DNA from: Akkermansiaceae bacterium
GTDB taxonomy: Bacteria; Verrucomicrobiota; Verrucomicrobiia; Verrucomicrobiales; Akkermansiaceae
Length of the DNA: 64,000 nt
Direction: 5' to 3'
Assembly (NCBI GenBank): GCA_018402445.1
Contig: JAGYIT010000017.1
Span: 124,001-188,000 of the forward strand
Part shown: positions 50,634 to 60,132 of the stretch, one piece after another
Position numbering within the stretch: position 1 is the first letter of the stretch
Layout: each line of letters begins with the position of its first letter
Made by a program: the position numbers and the translations under genes
Notes under the pieces: generated by a model
Told to the model about the DNA's origin: nothing
Database searches by the model: none
Seen by the model: only the letters and a program-made list of their open reading frames with translations

Positions 50634-51983
50634 ATGAACATTATCATCGTAGGGGCCGGGGAAATCGGCAGGCATCTGGCCATGTCGCTCGCGAAGGAAT
50701 CGCACCGCATTTCCCTCATCGAGGCGGACAAGGCACTTGCGGAAGAGCTGGATGCCATGCTGGACGCGAAAGTGATTCACGGCGACGGCACCAGCGTGAC
50801 TGACCTAGCGGACGCGGATGTGGGCGAGTGCGAGCTTTTCCTGGCGATGTCCTCCTCGAACACCACCAACATGATGTCCGCCTCGATGGCGAAAAGCATG
50901 GGCGTGGCGAAGGTGGTGAGCCGCGTGCACCCCTCGCTTCAGCGCGAGGAATGGCTGTTTGATTTCCGCGGACACTTCGGCGTGGATCATATCTTCAGCT
51001 CGGAACGCCTCACGGCCATCGAGCTGGCTAAATTCGTCCGCAATCCCGATTCTTTGGTGGTCGAGGAGCTGGCGCGGGGCCGCATCGAGCTGCAACAGGT
51101 GCGGGTGGGCGGGAACTCGCATGAGATCGGCAAGACCCTGCGCGAAATCAGCGCGCCACAAGGCGTGCGGATGGCAATGATCACCCGCGGCGAGAAATCC
51201 CTTGTCCCCACCGCGGCGTCGGTGATCGAGGACGGGGATCTGGTGACGATTTTCGGTGAGCCTAGGAAGCTGCGCGACTTCGCGGAGAAGCTGCAAGGAA
51301 AACGTAAGGGCGGGGAAAAACTGCGAGTGGTGATCTTCGGCGGCAACGAGTATGGTTTCTCCCTGGCGCAGATGCTGGAGAGCGTGGATTGCACGGTGCG
51401 CGTTTTCGAGCAGGATCCCGAGGTTTGCGCCCGGCTGGCCGACCGCCTGACGAACGCGACGATCATCAACGCCGACGCCACCGTTTCCGCGCAACTCGAG
51501 GAAGAGCAAGTGGGCGATGCGGATTTCTTCATCAGCACCAGCATCGATGACGAGGACAACGTGATGTCATGCCTTCAGGCGCACACGCTCGGCACCAAGA
51601 ACTGCCTCACCATCATCCACCGCGCGGATTACGCGGCGGCGATCTCGGCGAGCGGGCACCACCTCGGGATTCGCGCGGCGATCAGCCCGCGGGAGGCGAC
51701 GCGGCGCGAGATCCAGCGCTTCATAACCTCTGACTCCCACCATATCCTCAAGAAATTCGACGGGATCGACCTCGTGGAGCTGCGCGTCGGCAAGGGTTCC
51801 ATCGCGGCGGGGCACATGGTGAAGGAGATCGAGTGGCCGCCGGGCACCGTCCTGGTGGGGAAACTGCGTGGGCTTCACGCGGAGGTTCCCGGCCCCGACG
51901 AGGTGCTGCTGGGGGGAGACCATCTTTACGCGATGGTTTCCAAGGACGCGCTGAAGCGTTTCCTGAAACTGTTGGCCGCCTGA
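50634..51983 (+). CDS. trkA: Potassium uptake regulator TrkA
   Basis: A 449-aa peripheral membrane protein with two RCK units. Each unit starts with a Rossmann NAD-binding motif: MNIIIVGAGEIGRHLAMSLA, and in the second half VVIFGGNEYGFSLAQMLESV. TrkA_C domains follow each (near 150-225 and 380-449). It gates the TrkH channel in response to nucleotides. It lies 16 bp before trkH, clearly one operon. Length matches the two-unit type. Confidence 0.94.
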   Translation: MNIIIVGAGEIGRHLAMSLAKESHRISLIEADKALAEELDAMLDAKVIHGDGTSVTDLADADVGECELFLAMSSSNTTNMMSASMAKSMGVAKVVSRVHPSLQREEWLFDFRGHFGVDHIFSSERLTAIELAKFVRNPDSLVVEELARGRIELQQVRVGGNSHEIGKTLREISAPQGVRMAMITRGEKSLVPTAASVIEDGDLVTIFGEPRKLRDFAEKLQGKRKGGEKLRVVIFGGNEYGFSLAQMLESVDCTVRVFEQDPEVCARLADRLTNATIINADATVSAQLEEEQVGDADFFISTSIDDEDNVMSCLQAHTLGTKNCLTIIHRADYAAAISASGHHLGIRAAISPREATRREIQRFITSDSHHILKKFDGIDLVELRVGKGSIAAGHMVKEIEWPPGTVLVGKLRGLHAEVPGPDEVLLGGDHLYAMVSKDALKRFLKLLAA

Positions 51984-51999
51984 TTCCGCTCAACCAGCC

Positions 52000-53490
52000 A
52001 TGAACTTCTACCTGATCGCCCGCATCCTCGGCCTGCTCCTCGCACTCGTGGCCGTGGCGATGGCCTTGTGCGGGCTGTTCGCGAAGCTCGACGTGGTGCC
52101 TGGCGAACAGGAGGCCGCGGCCATGCTTTTCCTCTCCGCCACCATCACCGGAGGCTGCGCGCTGGTGGGCATCATCCCAGGTTTCCGGAAAACGAGGAAA
52201 GACATGATTCCGAAACGCGAGGCAATGGTGATTGTCGGGCTTGGTTGGATCCTGTGCAGCCTTTTCGGTGGGCTCCCATATCTACTATGTTCACCGTATT
52301 TATCTCCCGCTGCGGCTTTTTTCGAGTCTTCCTCGGGTTTCACCACCACCGGCTCCTCGGTGATGGCGGTGATCGAGGAATGGCCGCGCGGCATCCTGCT
52401 GTGGCGCGCCGTGACGCAGTTGCTGGGCGGCATCGGGATCCTGGTGCTCTTCGTGGCGCTGCTTTCCTACCTCGGCGTTTCCTCGAAATCCCTTTTCCAC
52501 AACGAGTCCTCCTTCCGCAGCGGCGACGTCGGCCTCGCCCGCATCCAGGACACCGCGCTGATGCTGCTGCGCATCTACCTCGGCCTCATGTTCGCATGCC
52601 TGTTCGGCCTGCGGGCGATGGGCCTCACGTGGTTCAACGCCACCTGCCACGCGTTCACCACGGTCGCGACCGGCGGGTTCAGCCCGCATACGGCCAGCAT
52701 CGGCCACTATGCGGAATGGGGGAACTCGTGGCTCATCGAACTGTGGCTGATCGTTTTCATGACCCTGGGCAGCGTGAATTTCCTGCTTTTCATCGTGATC
52801 CTGCGCCACAACTGGAAGCGGATACGGGGTGAGGAGGAGGCGCGCTGGTTCCTCGGGATCTGCGCGCTGGTGATGATCCTGATCGCCGCCGGGCGCTGCT
52901 ACACCGAGGATATCACGCCGCTCGCCAGCGCGCGCGAGGCGGCCTTCACTGTCGTCAGCATCGCCTCGACCACAGGCTACGGCACGGCGGATTATGACCA
53001 GTGGCCGACGTGGTCGAAGGTGCTCATCGGCTGCCTGATGCTGGTGGGCGGCTGCGCGGGTTCCACCTCGGGCGGCTTCAAGGTGGGGCGGCTCATCGTG
53101 TTTGCGAAATCGGCGCGCAACGAGATCATCCGCACCTTCCGCCCTCACCAGGTGTTCCGCGTGGTGGTGAACGGCAACACCATGGATGATGCGGCGCGCG
53201 CCCGGACAATGTTTTTCATCACGCTCTACCTGATGATCATCGTGGCGGCTACGGCGGTGGTGGGTTTCCTGGAGGCGGGCACCGGCATCAGCTTGGAAAC
53301 CTGCGCGGGCACCGTGCTGGCCACGTTCTGCTGCATCGGGCCGGGCTTTGACGCGGTGGGGCCAGCCATGAATTTCTCGGAACTGCGCGAACCCACCAAG
53401 GTCTTCCTCGGCTGGGGCATGATCCTGGGGCGGCTGGAGCTGTTCGCGCTGCTGGTGCTGTTCGTGCCGCAGCTTTGGAGGAAATACTGA
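52000..53490 (+). CDS. trkH: Potassium uptake channel TrkH
   Basis: A 496-aa membrane protein with the four pore-loop repeats of the Trk/Ktr/HKT family. FFESSSGFTTTGSSVMAVIE and FTVVSIASTTGYGTADYDQW are selectivity-filter loops, and ATGGFSPHTASIG and CCIGPGFDAVGPAMNFS are the others. Conserved Arg/Gly occur in the membrane helices. It forms a K+ channel controlled by the TrkA product encoded 16 bp upstream. The frame is intact. Confidence 0.95.
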   Translation: MNFYLIARILGLLLALVAVAMALCGLFAKLDVVPGEQEAAAMLFLSATITGGCALVGIIPGFRKTRKDMIPKREAMVIVGLGWILCSLFGGLPYLLCSPYLSPAAAFFESSSGFTTTGSSVMAVIEEWPRGILLWRAVTQLLGGIGILVLFVALLSYLGVSSKSLFHNESSFRSGDVGLARIQDTALMLLRIYLGLMFACLFGLRAMGLTWFNATCHAFTTVATGGFSPHTASIGHYAEWGNSWLIELWLIVFMTLGSVNFLLFIVILRHNWKRIRGEEEARWFLGICALVMILIAAGRCYTEDITPLASAREAAFTVVSIASTTGYGTADYDQWPTWSKVLIGCLMLVGGCAGSTSGGFKVGRLIVFAKSARNEIIRTFRPHQVFRVVVNGNTMDDAARARTMFFITLYLMIIVAATAVVGFLEAGTGISLETCAGTVLATFCCIGPGFDAVGPAMNFSELREPTKVFLGWGMILGRLELFALLVLFVPQLWRKY

Positions 53491-53689
53491 AATCCTTGGG
53501 TTCACCGGGAGATATCTCTCTGATCCGGGCTTACCGCCCTCGATACCCATCCCCCCCTCACCGCAGCGCTTTGGAAAAAATCACCCCGTCGTATCGTGAC
53601 AGTTCCCGCTTGAGCCTCGTCCGCCTAACGGAAACGTCAGCGTCGATCACCTCTCCCTGTTTCATCACGCGGTCATGGGTCCGTGCCGC

Positions 53690-56215
53690 TCACTCCTTCG
53701 CCTTCGCTGCCTTCTTCGCGGGACGCGGCAGGAAAACGAAGCCAATTTTCGCGGTGTCCGTATCGAAGGTGAGAAAAGCGTCGAACTTGCGCTTAGTTCT
53801 TGTTGGAGACGAAGCCCTTGAGCAGGTCGGTCTTGCCTTCGGAAATGAGCTTGAGTGCCTGGTCTTCCGGGATCTCGCGCTGGAGGATGGATTTCCCGAT
53901 GCGCACCCCATGCGGATCCTTTTTCGTGACGATGTCCGGGACATGGTAGGCTTTGTCGGTCGCGAAGACCTTGTGCGATTTACCATCGGGAGTGACGGCG
54001 GTGCCGATCAGCATTTCCTCGGTGAGTTCGGGAGCCTTGTCGTCATCGCCTTCGAAAAGGAACGAGGTCTTGAATTTCCCGTCGATCTGAAGCGAGGCGT
54101 CGAAGGGCTTGTTGAACTTCGACTTGAAACCTTGCAGCGGGCCGACAACGCCGTTTTTCAAAAGCGTGCGGAGTTCGTCCTCGGTGAGCAGGCGGCCGGC
54201 GATGTGCTTCTTGATCTTGATCGGGATCTCCGGGTCGCGGGACTCGTAGGTGGCATCGGTCTGACGGAGGATGAGCTTGCCGTGGATGGGATGCTCGACC
54301 TCGACCTCGGGGTAGCTCGTATTTTTCGCCTCCTCGGCGAGGCCGCGGGCTTTCACGCAGATGTCGTTCGTGTAGCCGACGATCTCTTTCATAAAATCGG
54401 AACGGCGGAGTGTGCCCTGCTCCATCTGGCAGAGTTTGTATTCCCAATCGCCGGTGAGCTTGGGCGAGTAGAGGCCCTCGATATCCATCTGTTTTACCAG
54501 CTGGATGAGGCGCAGGCCGGAGGGTGTGACGATCAGCTCGCGCCCCTCGCGGATCATGTATTTCTGGCCGATGAGACCCTCGATGGTCGCCGCGCGGGTG
54601 GCGGGTGTGCCGAGGCCGCGCTCGGCCATCGCTTCGCGGAGTTCCTCGTCGTTGATGAGTTTCCCGGCACCTTCCATCGCGGAAAGCAGGGTGGATTCCG
54701 TGAAGCGGGCGGGTGGTCGGGTTTGCTCGTGGATGAGTTCCACGGGATCGGCCTCGGCGGTTTCGCCCTTGGAAACACCGACGAGACCGTCCTTTCCGGC
54801 GGCGACACCGGGCTTGCGGCCATAGACTTCCAGCCAGCCGGGCACCGTGAGGATACGTCCCTCCGTTTTGAAAATGTCCTTGTTGCCGCCTTCGGAAACG
54901 GTGGAGAGACGCGTGGTCTGCTCGAACTCCGCTTGCGGGTAGAACACGGCGATGAAGCGTTTCACGACCATGTCATAGACCTTCTGCTCGGTCTCGGAGA
55001 GTTTCGCGGTCGCTCCGGTCGGGATGATGGCGAAGTGATCCGACACCTTGGCGGTGTTGAAAATACGCTTGGATTGATGGAGGCGCGGGCCCTTGTCGTC
55101 CTTCCCGGCGAGGACAGCCTTCGCGTATTTCGCGACGTCGAGATCGCTGTTGCCGATCTGTTTCAGAGTGTCGCGGACGTTGGGGACGTAATCCTCGGGG
55201 AGGTAGCGGGAATCCGTCCGGGGTAGGTGAGGACTTTATGTTTTTCATAAAGCGTCTGTGCGATCTGGAGGGTGCCCTTAGCGGAGAAGGGAGACTCACG
55301 TTGGAGCGTGGTAAGATCGTAAAGCTGCGGCGCGATCTGGGTCTGCGCCTTTTTCTCCTCGGTAATGGTCGCGGTCTTGCCTTTACAACGCTCGACGATG
55401 GCCTGCGCGAGCTCCTGACTCCAAATGCGGTCGGCGCGACCGTGCGGCTTGTCCTCCGATTTCCTGTAATCCGGATCCGTCCATTTCCCGAGGTAATCCC
55501 CGGCGGATACATTGAAGGTGCCGTGGACTTCGAAGTATGCCTCGGGCTTGAAGGCCTGAATCTCCTCCTCGCGGGCGGCGAGGATGGCCAGGGTCGGCGT
55601 CTGCACGCGGCCGGCGGCGGTGATGTTGAAGCCGCCGTGGCGGGAGTTGAAACAGGTCAGCGCGCGGGTGGCGTTGAGGCCGACGAGCCAATCCGACTCG
55701 GAGCGGCACTTCGCGGCGTCGGCGAGCGGACGCATCTGCTCGTCGCTGCGGAGGTTTTCCCATGCTGAAACGATCGCTCCCGTGGTCATCGACTGCATCC
55801 AGAGGCGCTTGATCGGCTTGTCGATGCCCCCGAACTCCATGATGTTTCGGAAAATTAGTTCACCCTCACGGGCGGCGTCGCAGGCGTTGACGATGAGATC
55901 CACGTCCTTGCGCTTCGCTAGCTTGAGCACCTTTTTGAGGCGCTGCTCGGATTGCTCGATGGGATCGAGCTCAAATTTCTCAGGGACTGCGGGAAGAACG
56001 TTGAAATTCCAAGCCAGTTTCTTGCCGTTTGGCCCCATCGGCATGCGCAACTCCACGAGGGAGCCGACGGCGGAGGTGATGATCGCCGCGTCGTTTTCGA
56101 AATGGATGTCGCGCCCGGCGCCGACCTTGTTGAACTTGCCGAGGGCTTTGGAAAGCGCCTTGGCTAGGTCGTTCATGACGGATGGTTTTTCTGCGATGAT
56201 CAGTGTTTTAGGCAT
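53690..56215 (-). pseudogene. topB: DNA topoisomerase III (frame broken twice)
   Basis: The gene reads [20 protein letters not shown] at the N terminus, with Toprim features ([20 protein letters not shown]). The active-site tyrosine motif [14 protein letters not shown] is recovered only by adding one C in the run at 55220-55223. A second shift at about 53796-53802 separates GFVSN from KRKFDAFLTFDTDTAKIGFV, the usual C-terminal zinc-less domain, ending KKAAKAKE. Joined, the protein is about 840 aa, normal for topoisomerase III-like enzymes that decatenate DNA. Both breaks are single-base, so consensus errors are more likely than inactivation. Confidence 0.82.
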
Positions 56216-56303
56216 GGATATTGGCTATTTGAAGTGATTGCTGGCGGGAGGGGACTAGGCAGGGAAATTTCGGGGATGCAAGGAAGAAACGTTTTTGCCG
56301 CTT

Positions 56304-57405
56304 TCACCTCCTGATAAACCGGAACCCCGGCAGCGGGCGGACGAGGCGGCGGAGCTCCAGCTTGAAAAGGGCGGCGGTGACGGCGGAGGAGGGCAGGCCG
56401 GTGGACTCGATGAGGGTGTTGACGGCCATTTCATCGCCGGCGGGCATGGCGGCGAGGACGGCGGCTTCCTCGGGGGGAAGTTCGGGTTGGGCGGATTCCT
56501 TTTCCGGGACGGCGGCGTTGCGGGCGAAGGGCAGTTCGCCCATGTCGTCGATGATGTGGGAGGCGTCGGAGACGAGGGTGGCGCCGTCGCGGATGAGCTG
56601 GTTGCAGCCAGCGGAGGAGGGTTTGTCGATGGGGCCGGGGACGGCGAAGATGGGCTTGCCATACTCGGACGCGAGGTTCGCGGTGATGAGGGAGCCGGAC
56701 CAGGCGGGACACTCGGTGACGAGCACCGCCTGGCACCACGCGGCGACGATGCGGTTGCGCATGGGGAAGGTCTGCTTGTCGGGCTCCCGGTGCAGGGGAA
56801 ACTCGGAAATCACCGCGCCGTTGCCATCGGCGATCTTTTGCGCGAGGGCCAGGTTTTCCGGCGGGTAGAGCCGCGCCAAACCGGAGCCGACGACCGCGAT
56901 GGTGCGCCCTTTCGCAGCGAGCGCGGCCTCATGCGCCGCGGTATCGATGCCGCGGGCGAGGCCGGAGACGATGGTGAAACCGGCATGGGCGAGCTGGTAG
57001 GTGAGCTTGCGGGTGGCGTTGATACCATAGCTGGTGGTGCGGCGGGAGCCGACGACGCTGATGGCGTGGCGGTCGCGGGCGGTAATTTCCCCCCAGACAT
57101 ACAGCAGGATGGGCGCGTCGTAAGCCTGGAGAAGATGCTGCGGGTAGGAGGGATCCTCACGGGTGATGATGGCGATGCCGCGCTCCGCCGCCTCGGCGAG
57201 TTCTTTCGCAGGGTCAACGTGATCCTGCCATGAGGTGATGAGCTTCGCAGTCTCCGGGCCGATACCTTCCACGCGCAGCAGGCTTTTCGCCGGGGCGTTG
57301 AGAACGCTCTCGGCATCGCCAAAAGCCTCAAGCAGCCGCGTGATGCGGACGGGACCGAACGGATGGCAGGAGGTTGAGAGCGAGGATGGCTTCGCGGGGG
57401 GACAT
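56304..57405 (-). pseudogene. dprA: DNA processing protein DprA (frame broken near the start)
   Basis: ATG 57405 opens MSPREAILALNLLPS, then the frame shifts at about 57358-57359; removing one base there gives LLPSVGPVRITRLLEAFGDAE, a normal DprA start with SAM-like domain. The Rossmann-like core follows: ISVVGSRRTTSYGINATRKL, SGLARGIDTAAHEAALAAKG, RTIAVVGSGLARLYPPEN and a C-terminal winged helix (DEMAVNTLIESTGLPSSAVT). DprA loads RecA on incoming single-stranded DNA in transformation. The single-base break is probably a sequence error. Confidence 0.85.
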
Positions 57406-57480
57406 GGGGAAGGAATGGGGAAAGATGGGGAGGCGAGACAGCTCCGAAACGGCCTAGGGCGGGACGCCCAAGCCACTTAC

Positions 57481-58288
57481 TTATTTGATTTCCATACCGC
57501 TCTTGGGCCAGAGCCAGCGGACGACCTTGTCACCCTGGATGAGCGCCTTGGCTTGGATCGGTTTCACGCCGAAAACCGTCTCCGCCTTGTAGGACGCGAT
57601 GCCGGTCTGGTAGCTCTGCCCGTCGATCGTTTCTGTTCCCTCGCCGGGTTGCCATTCGAAAACCTGGTCAAAGGTGAATTCCTTGATCTCGCCAGCCTGG
57701 ATGCTGGATTTCATGATGGCGACGGGGTCGCCGGAGCCTGCGGGGGCGGGTTCCGGCGTTGTTGCGGGAGTTGGCTCAGGGGCGGGTTCGGGTGCGGGGG
57801 GTGGCTCTGTTGCGGGTTCGGCTTCGGGAGGGCTCTGCTGCGGGAGGTGTGCCGACAGGCTCTTCCGCCATGGGCACGGGTTCATCGGGCGGCGGAGCCT
57901 GCGGCATGTCGGCGAGCTGCTCCATAAGATCGGTTTGCTCAATGGGGACGCGGCCCTCGAAGGGCCCGGCTCCGGGGCTAATGATTACGTCTGCACCTTC
58001 GAGTCGGATCAGGTTCATCCTGTTTCCGGCTGGCACTTTCATCCGGAGATCCGAGGCCGCATCAACGATCTCGGCCTCGGTCTTGAGCAAGACTTTCGCG
58101 GGGAGCCGGTCGGCGGGGATGGTGGCGAGATCGATGGCCGGGATGGCGGGCGGGGTCTCGACTTGAGCGTTTGGGGCGGACTTTCCTCCTGGGGTCTTGC
58201 CGGTGAGGCGCAGGCGAAACTGGGGTTCGAAAGAGTAGCCGAGGATACCCGCGGCAACCAGACCCAGGATAAAAAGGAAAGCTTTCAT
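57481..58288 (-). pseudogene. Exported Pro/Glu-rich protein of unknown function (one frame break)
   Basis: The start is MKAFLFILGLVAAGILGYSF, a signal or anchor segment. The N-terminal 110 residues are well-ordered (AIDLATIPADRLPAKVLLKT, DVIISPGAGPFEGRVPIE). An acidic Pro-rich linker follows (PEAEPATEPPPAPEPAPEP). The C-terminal domain reads FEWQPGEGTETIDGQSYQTG, then KALIQGDKVVRWLWPKSGM. The frame changes by one base in the linker at about 57826-57833. Both sides read as one protein of about 268 aa. No known family is recognised. It is divergent from lpxB. Confidence 0.6.
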
Positions 58289-58381
58289 GTTGGGGATACG
58301 CGGCGGTTTCGGATTTTATTAGCTGGATTTTTCACGGGCGGTTCCCGTGGCCGGATTGGAGGTTGAAGTGCGGCGGGCGGA

Positions 58382-59521
58382 TTGGGTAGGTTTTTTTCCG
58401 TGAAGCGGATCTATGTTGTCGCCGGGGAAATGAGCGGGGACGCGCACGCCGCCGGGCTATTGCGCGAACTCAACGAGATGGCGGGGTCGCTGGAGATCTG
58501 CGGCGCGGGCGGGCCGGAAATGAAAGAGGTCAGCGGTGGCGGGACGAAGGACTGGGTGGAGGACGCGGCGGTGATGGGCGTGATCGAGGTGTTGAAACGT
58601 TACGGCTGGTTCAAGGAGCGGTTTGAGGAAATGCTGGAGGAGATCAAGCTCCAGAAGCCGGATGTGCTGCTGCTCGTCGATTACCCCGGCTTCAACCTGC
58701 GCTTCGCGAAGGCGGTGAAGGAAGCCCTGCCGGAAACCAAACAGGTCTATTACATCAGTCCCCAGGTCTGGGCATGGAACAAGAAACGCATCCCGAAGAT
58801 GGTCGATCTCCTCGACGAGATGCTCTGCCTGTTTCCTTTCGAGAAACCGATTTTCGAAAACGCCGGGCTCAAGACCACCCACATCGGCCATCCGCTGGTG
58901 GACGAGCTTTTGGAAAAACGGATCGAGGGTGGAAGGGATCCGAATCTCATCGGACTTTTCCCCGGCAGCCGGGAGCGCGAGATCGCGAAACTTTTCCCGA
59001 TGATGCTCGAAAGTGCTCTCGCTCTACGGAGATGGCGCGGCGACCTGCGGTTCGCGGTTCCGGCCGCAACGCCGAAACTCGCCCGCACCATGCGCGGGAT
59101 GATCGCGGAGGCGGGCGCGGAGGATTGGATCACGCTGACCGATGGCGGCAGCCACGAACTCATGCAGCGCGCTGCCTGCGGAGTCATCGCCAGCGGCACG
59201 GCCACCCTAGAGGCGGCATGCTTCGGGCTGCCGTATTGCCTGGTCTATAAGATGGCATGGACGACCTATCTCCTCGGCAAGATGCTGGTGAAGATCAAAT
59301 ACATCGGCATCGTGAACATCCTCGCGGACGAGAAGGTCGTGGAGGAATTCATCCAGGCGGATGCCGCCGCGCCGGAGGTCAGTGCATGGGTGCGGGATAT
59401 CCTTTCGAACGATGAGAAACGCCAGGCGCTCGTGGGGCGCTTGGGCGAGGTCAGCGCGAAACTCGGCGAGCACGGCACGCACCGCCGCGCGGCGCAGCGG
59501 GTGGCGGAGTGGCTGGGGTGA
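58382..59521 (+). CDS. lpxB: Lipid-A-disaccharide synthase
   Basis: A 379-aa GT-B glycosyltransferase that joins UDP-2,3-diacylglucosamine and lipid X. Landmarks are IYVVAGEMSGDAHAAGLLRE, LLLVDYPGFNLRFAKAVKEA, YYISPQVWAWNKKRIPKMVD and the nucleotide-binding FPGSREREIAKLFPMMLES. A second start, GTG at 58400, is equally possible and would give 373 residues. It shows that the organism makes lipid A. It is a lone gene, divergent from the Pro-rich exported protein. Confidence 0.93.
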   Translation: MGRFFSVKRIYVVAGEMSGDAHAAGLLRELNEMAGSLEICGAGGPEMKEVSGGGTKDWVEDAAVMGVIEVLKRYGWFKERFEEMLEEIKLQKPDVLLLVDYPGFNLRFAKAVKEALPETKQVYYISPQVWAWNKKRIPKMVDLLDEMLCLFPFEKPIFENAGLKTTHIGHPLVDELLEKRIEGGRDPNLIGLFPGSREREIAKLFPMMLESALALRRWRGDLRFAVPAATPKLARTMRGMIAEAGAEDWITLTDGGSHELMQRAACGVIASGTATLEAACFGLPYCLVYKMAWTTYLLGKMLVKIKYIGIVNILADEKVVEEFIQADAAAPEVSAWVRDILSNDEKRQALVGRLGEVSAKLGEHGTHRRAAQRVAEWLG

Positions 59522-59531
59522 GTTCGTCACC

Positions 59532-59871
59532 TCACGTCACTTTCATGGCGGCGATGAAATTTCCCATCAGTCTTGTGAGCCGTAATGAGGAAATTGAACC
59601 AACACGACCAAGGATCGCGTTTGAGGGAAGCGTTGCGATCATGCCCATGCGGATGAGAGATGCGACTTTCAGTCCGCTCGCGGGATAGTCCTGATCGGTC
59701 GGGGAAATGATCTCATCCAAGCCCTTGACCTCATGGCGCAATTGGGAACTGACGCCAACGAGCAGATGATCCCCCTTAAGGCGGCATGTTTGCCAATACG
59801 AGCGCCGGACGGGTTTTGAGCTTGCCATCCGACTGCTGCAGCCTCGCAAGAACCACATCGCCGGGCTTCAT
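59532..59871 (-). pseudogene. PemK/MazF-family toxin (frame broken)
   Basis: ATG 59871 reads MKPGDVVLARLQQSDGKLKT then RPALVLANMP, a typical MazF start. The frame then shifts at about 59778-59785 into GDHLLVGVSSQLRHEVKGLD, LKVASLIRMGMIATLPSNAI and the C-terminal helix RLTRLMGNFIAAMKVT. Together they make a normal MazF of about 113 aa. MazF toxins cut mRNA. The ATG overlaps the antitoxin stop. A one-base change separates the parts, so either a neutralised toxin or a sequence error is possible. Confidence 0.75.
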
Positions 59872-60080
59872 GATTTCAAATCGGCTTCAGAGTATTCGAC
59901 CTCATCCTCTCCGTAGGAATCCGCTAATGCGGTGGCGGCGAGAGAGAGGAACTCCTTACGATCCGAATCCTGATCCTCCAAGATGGTCACCAACAAGCGG
60001 GTGTGTGGGCGGAGATCCACTTCTTCATCGAAGAGAACCTGCTTTCCGTCGTAATGTGCCGCAATGGATGTCATTGGCAT
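59868..60080 (-). CDS. MazE-side antitoxin of the MazF pair
   Basis: A 70-aa protein: SIAAHYDGKQVLFDEEVDLR followed by an acidic C-terminal tail (GEDEVEYSEADLKS). Its stop overlaps the toxin start by 4 bp, which is characteristic. The N terminus resembles a short swapped-hairpin DNA-binding region of MazE-like antitoxins. The exact family is not certain. Confidence 0.7.
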   Translation of the reverse strand: MPMTSIAAHYDGKQVLFDEEVDLRPHTRLLVTILEDQDSDRKEFLSLAATALADSYGEDEVEYSEADLKS

Positions 60081-60094
60081 ATCCGAACAGTAGT

Positions 60095-60124
60095 AAAAAA
60101 CAGGCGGAGGTCAATTCCGCCCTG
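60095..60124 (-). terminator. Intrinsic terminator of ftsH
   Basis: On the minus strand CAGGGCGGA, a short loop and TCCGCCTG are followed by TTTTTT (60100-60095). It lies 9 bp after the ftsH stop. Confidence 0.82.
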
Positions 60125-60132
60125 TGAATACC

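Noticed and set aside
53491..53689. Possible small gene between trkH and topB
   Set aside because: Frames there are short and unlike any family; the interval is a convergent spacer.
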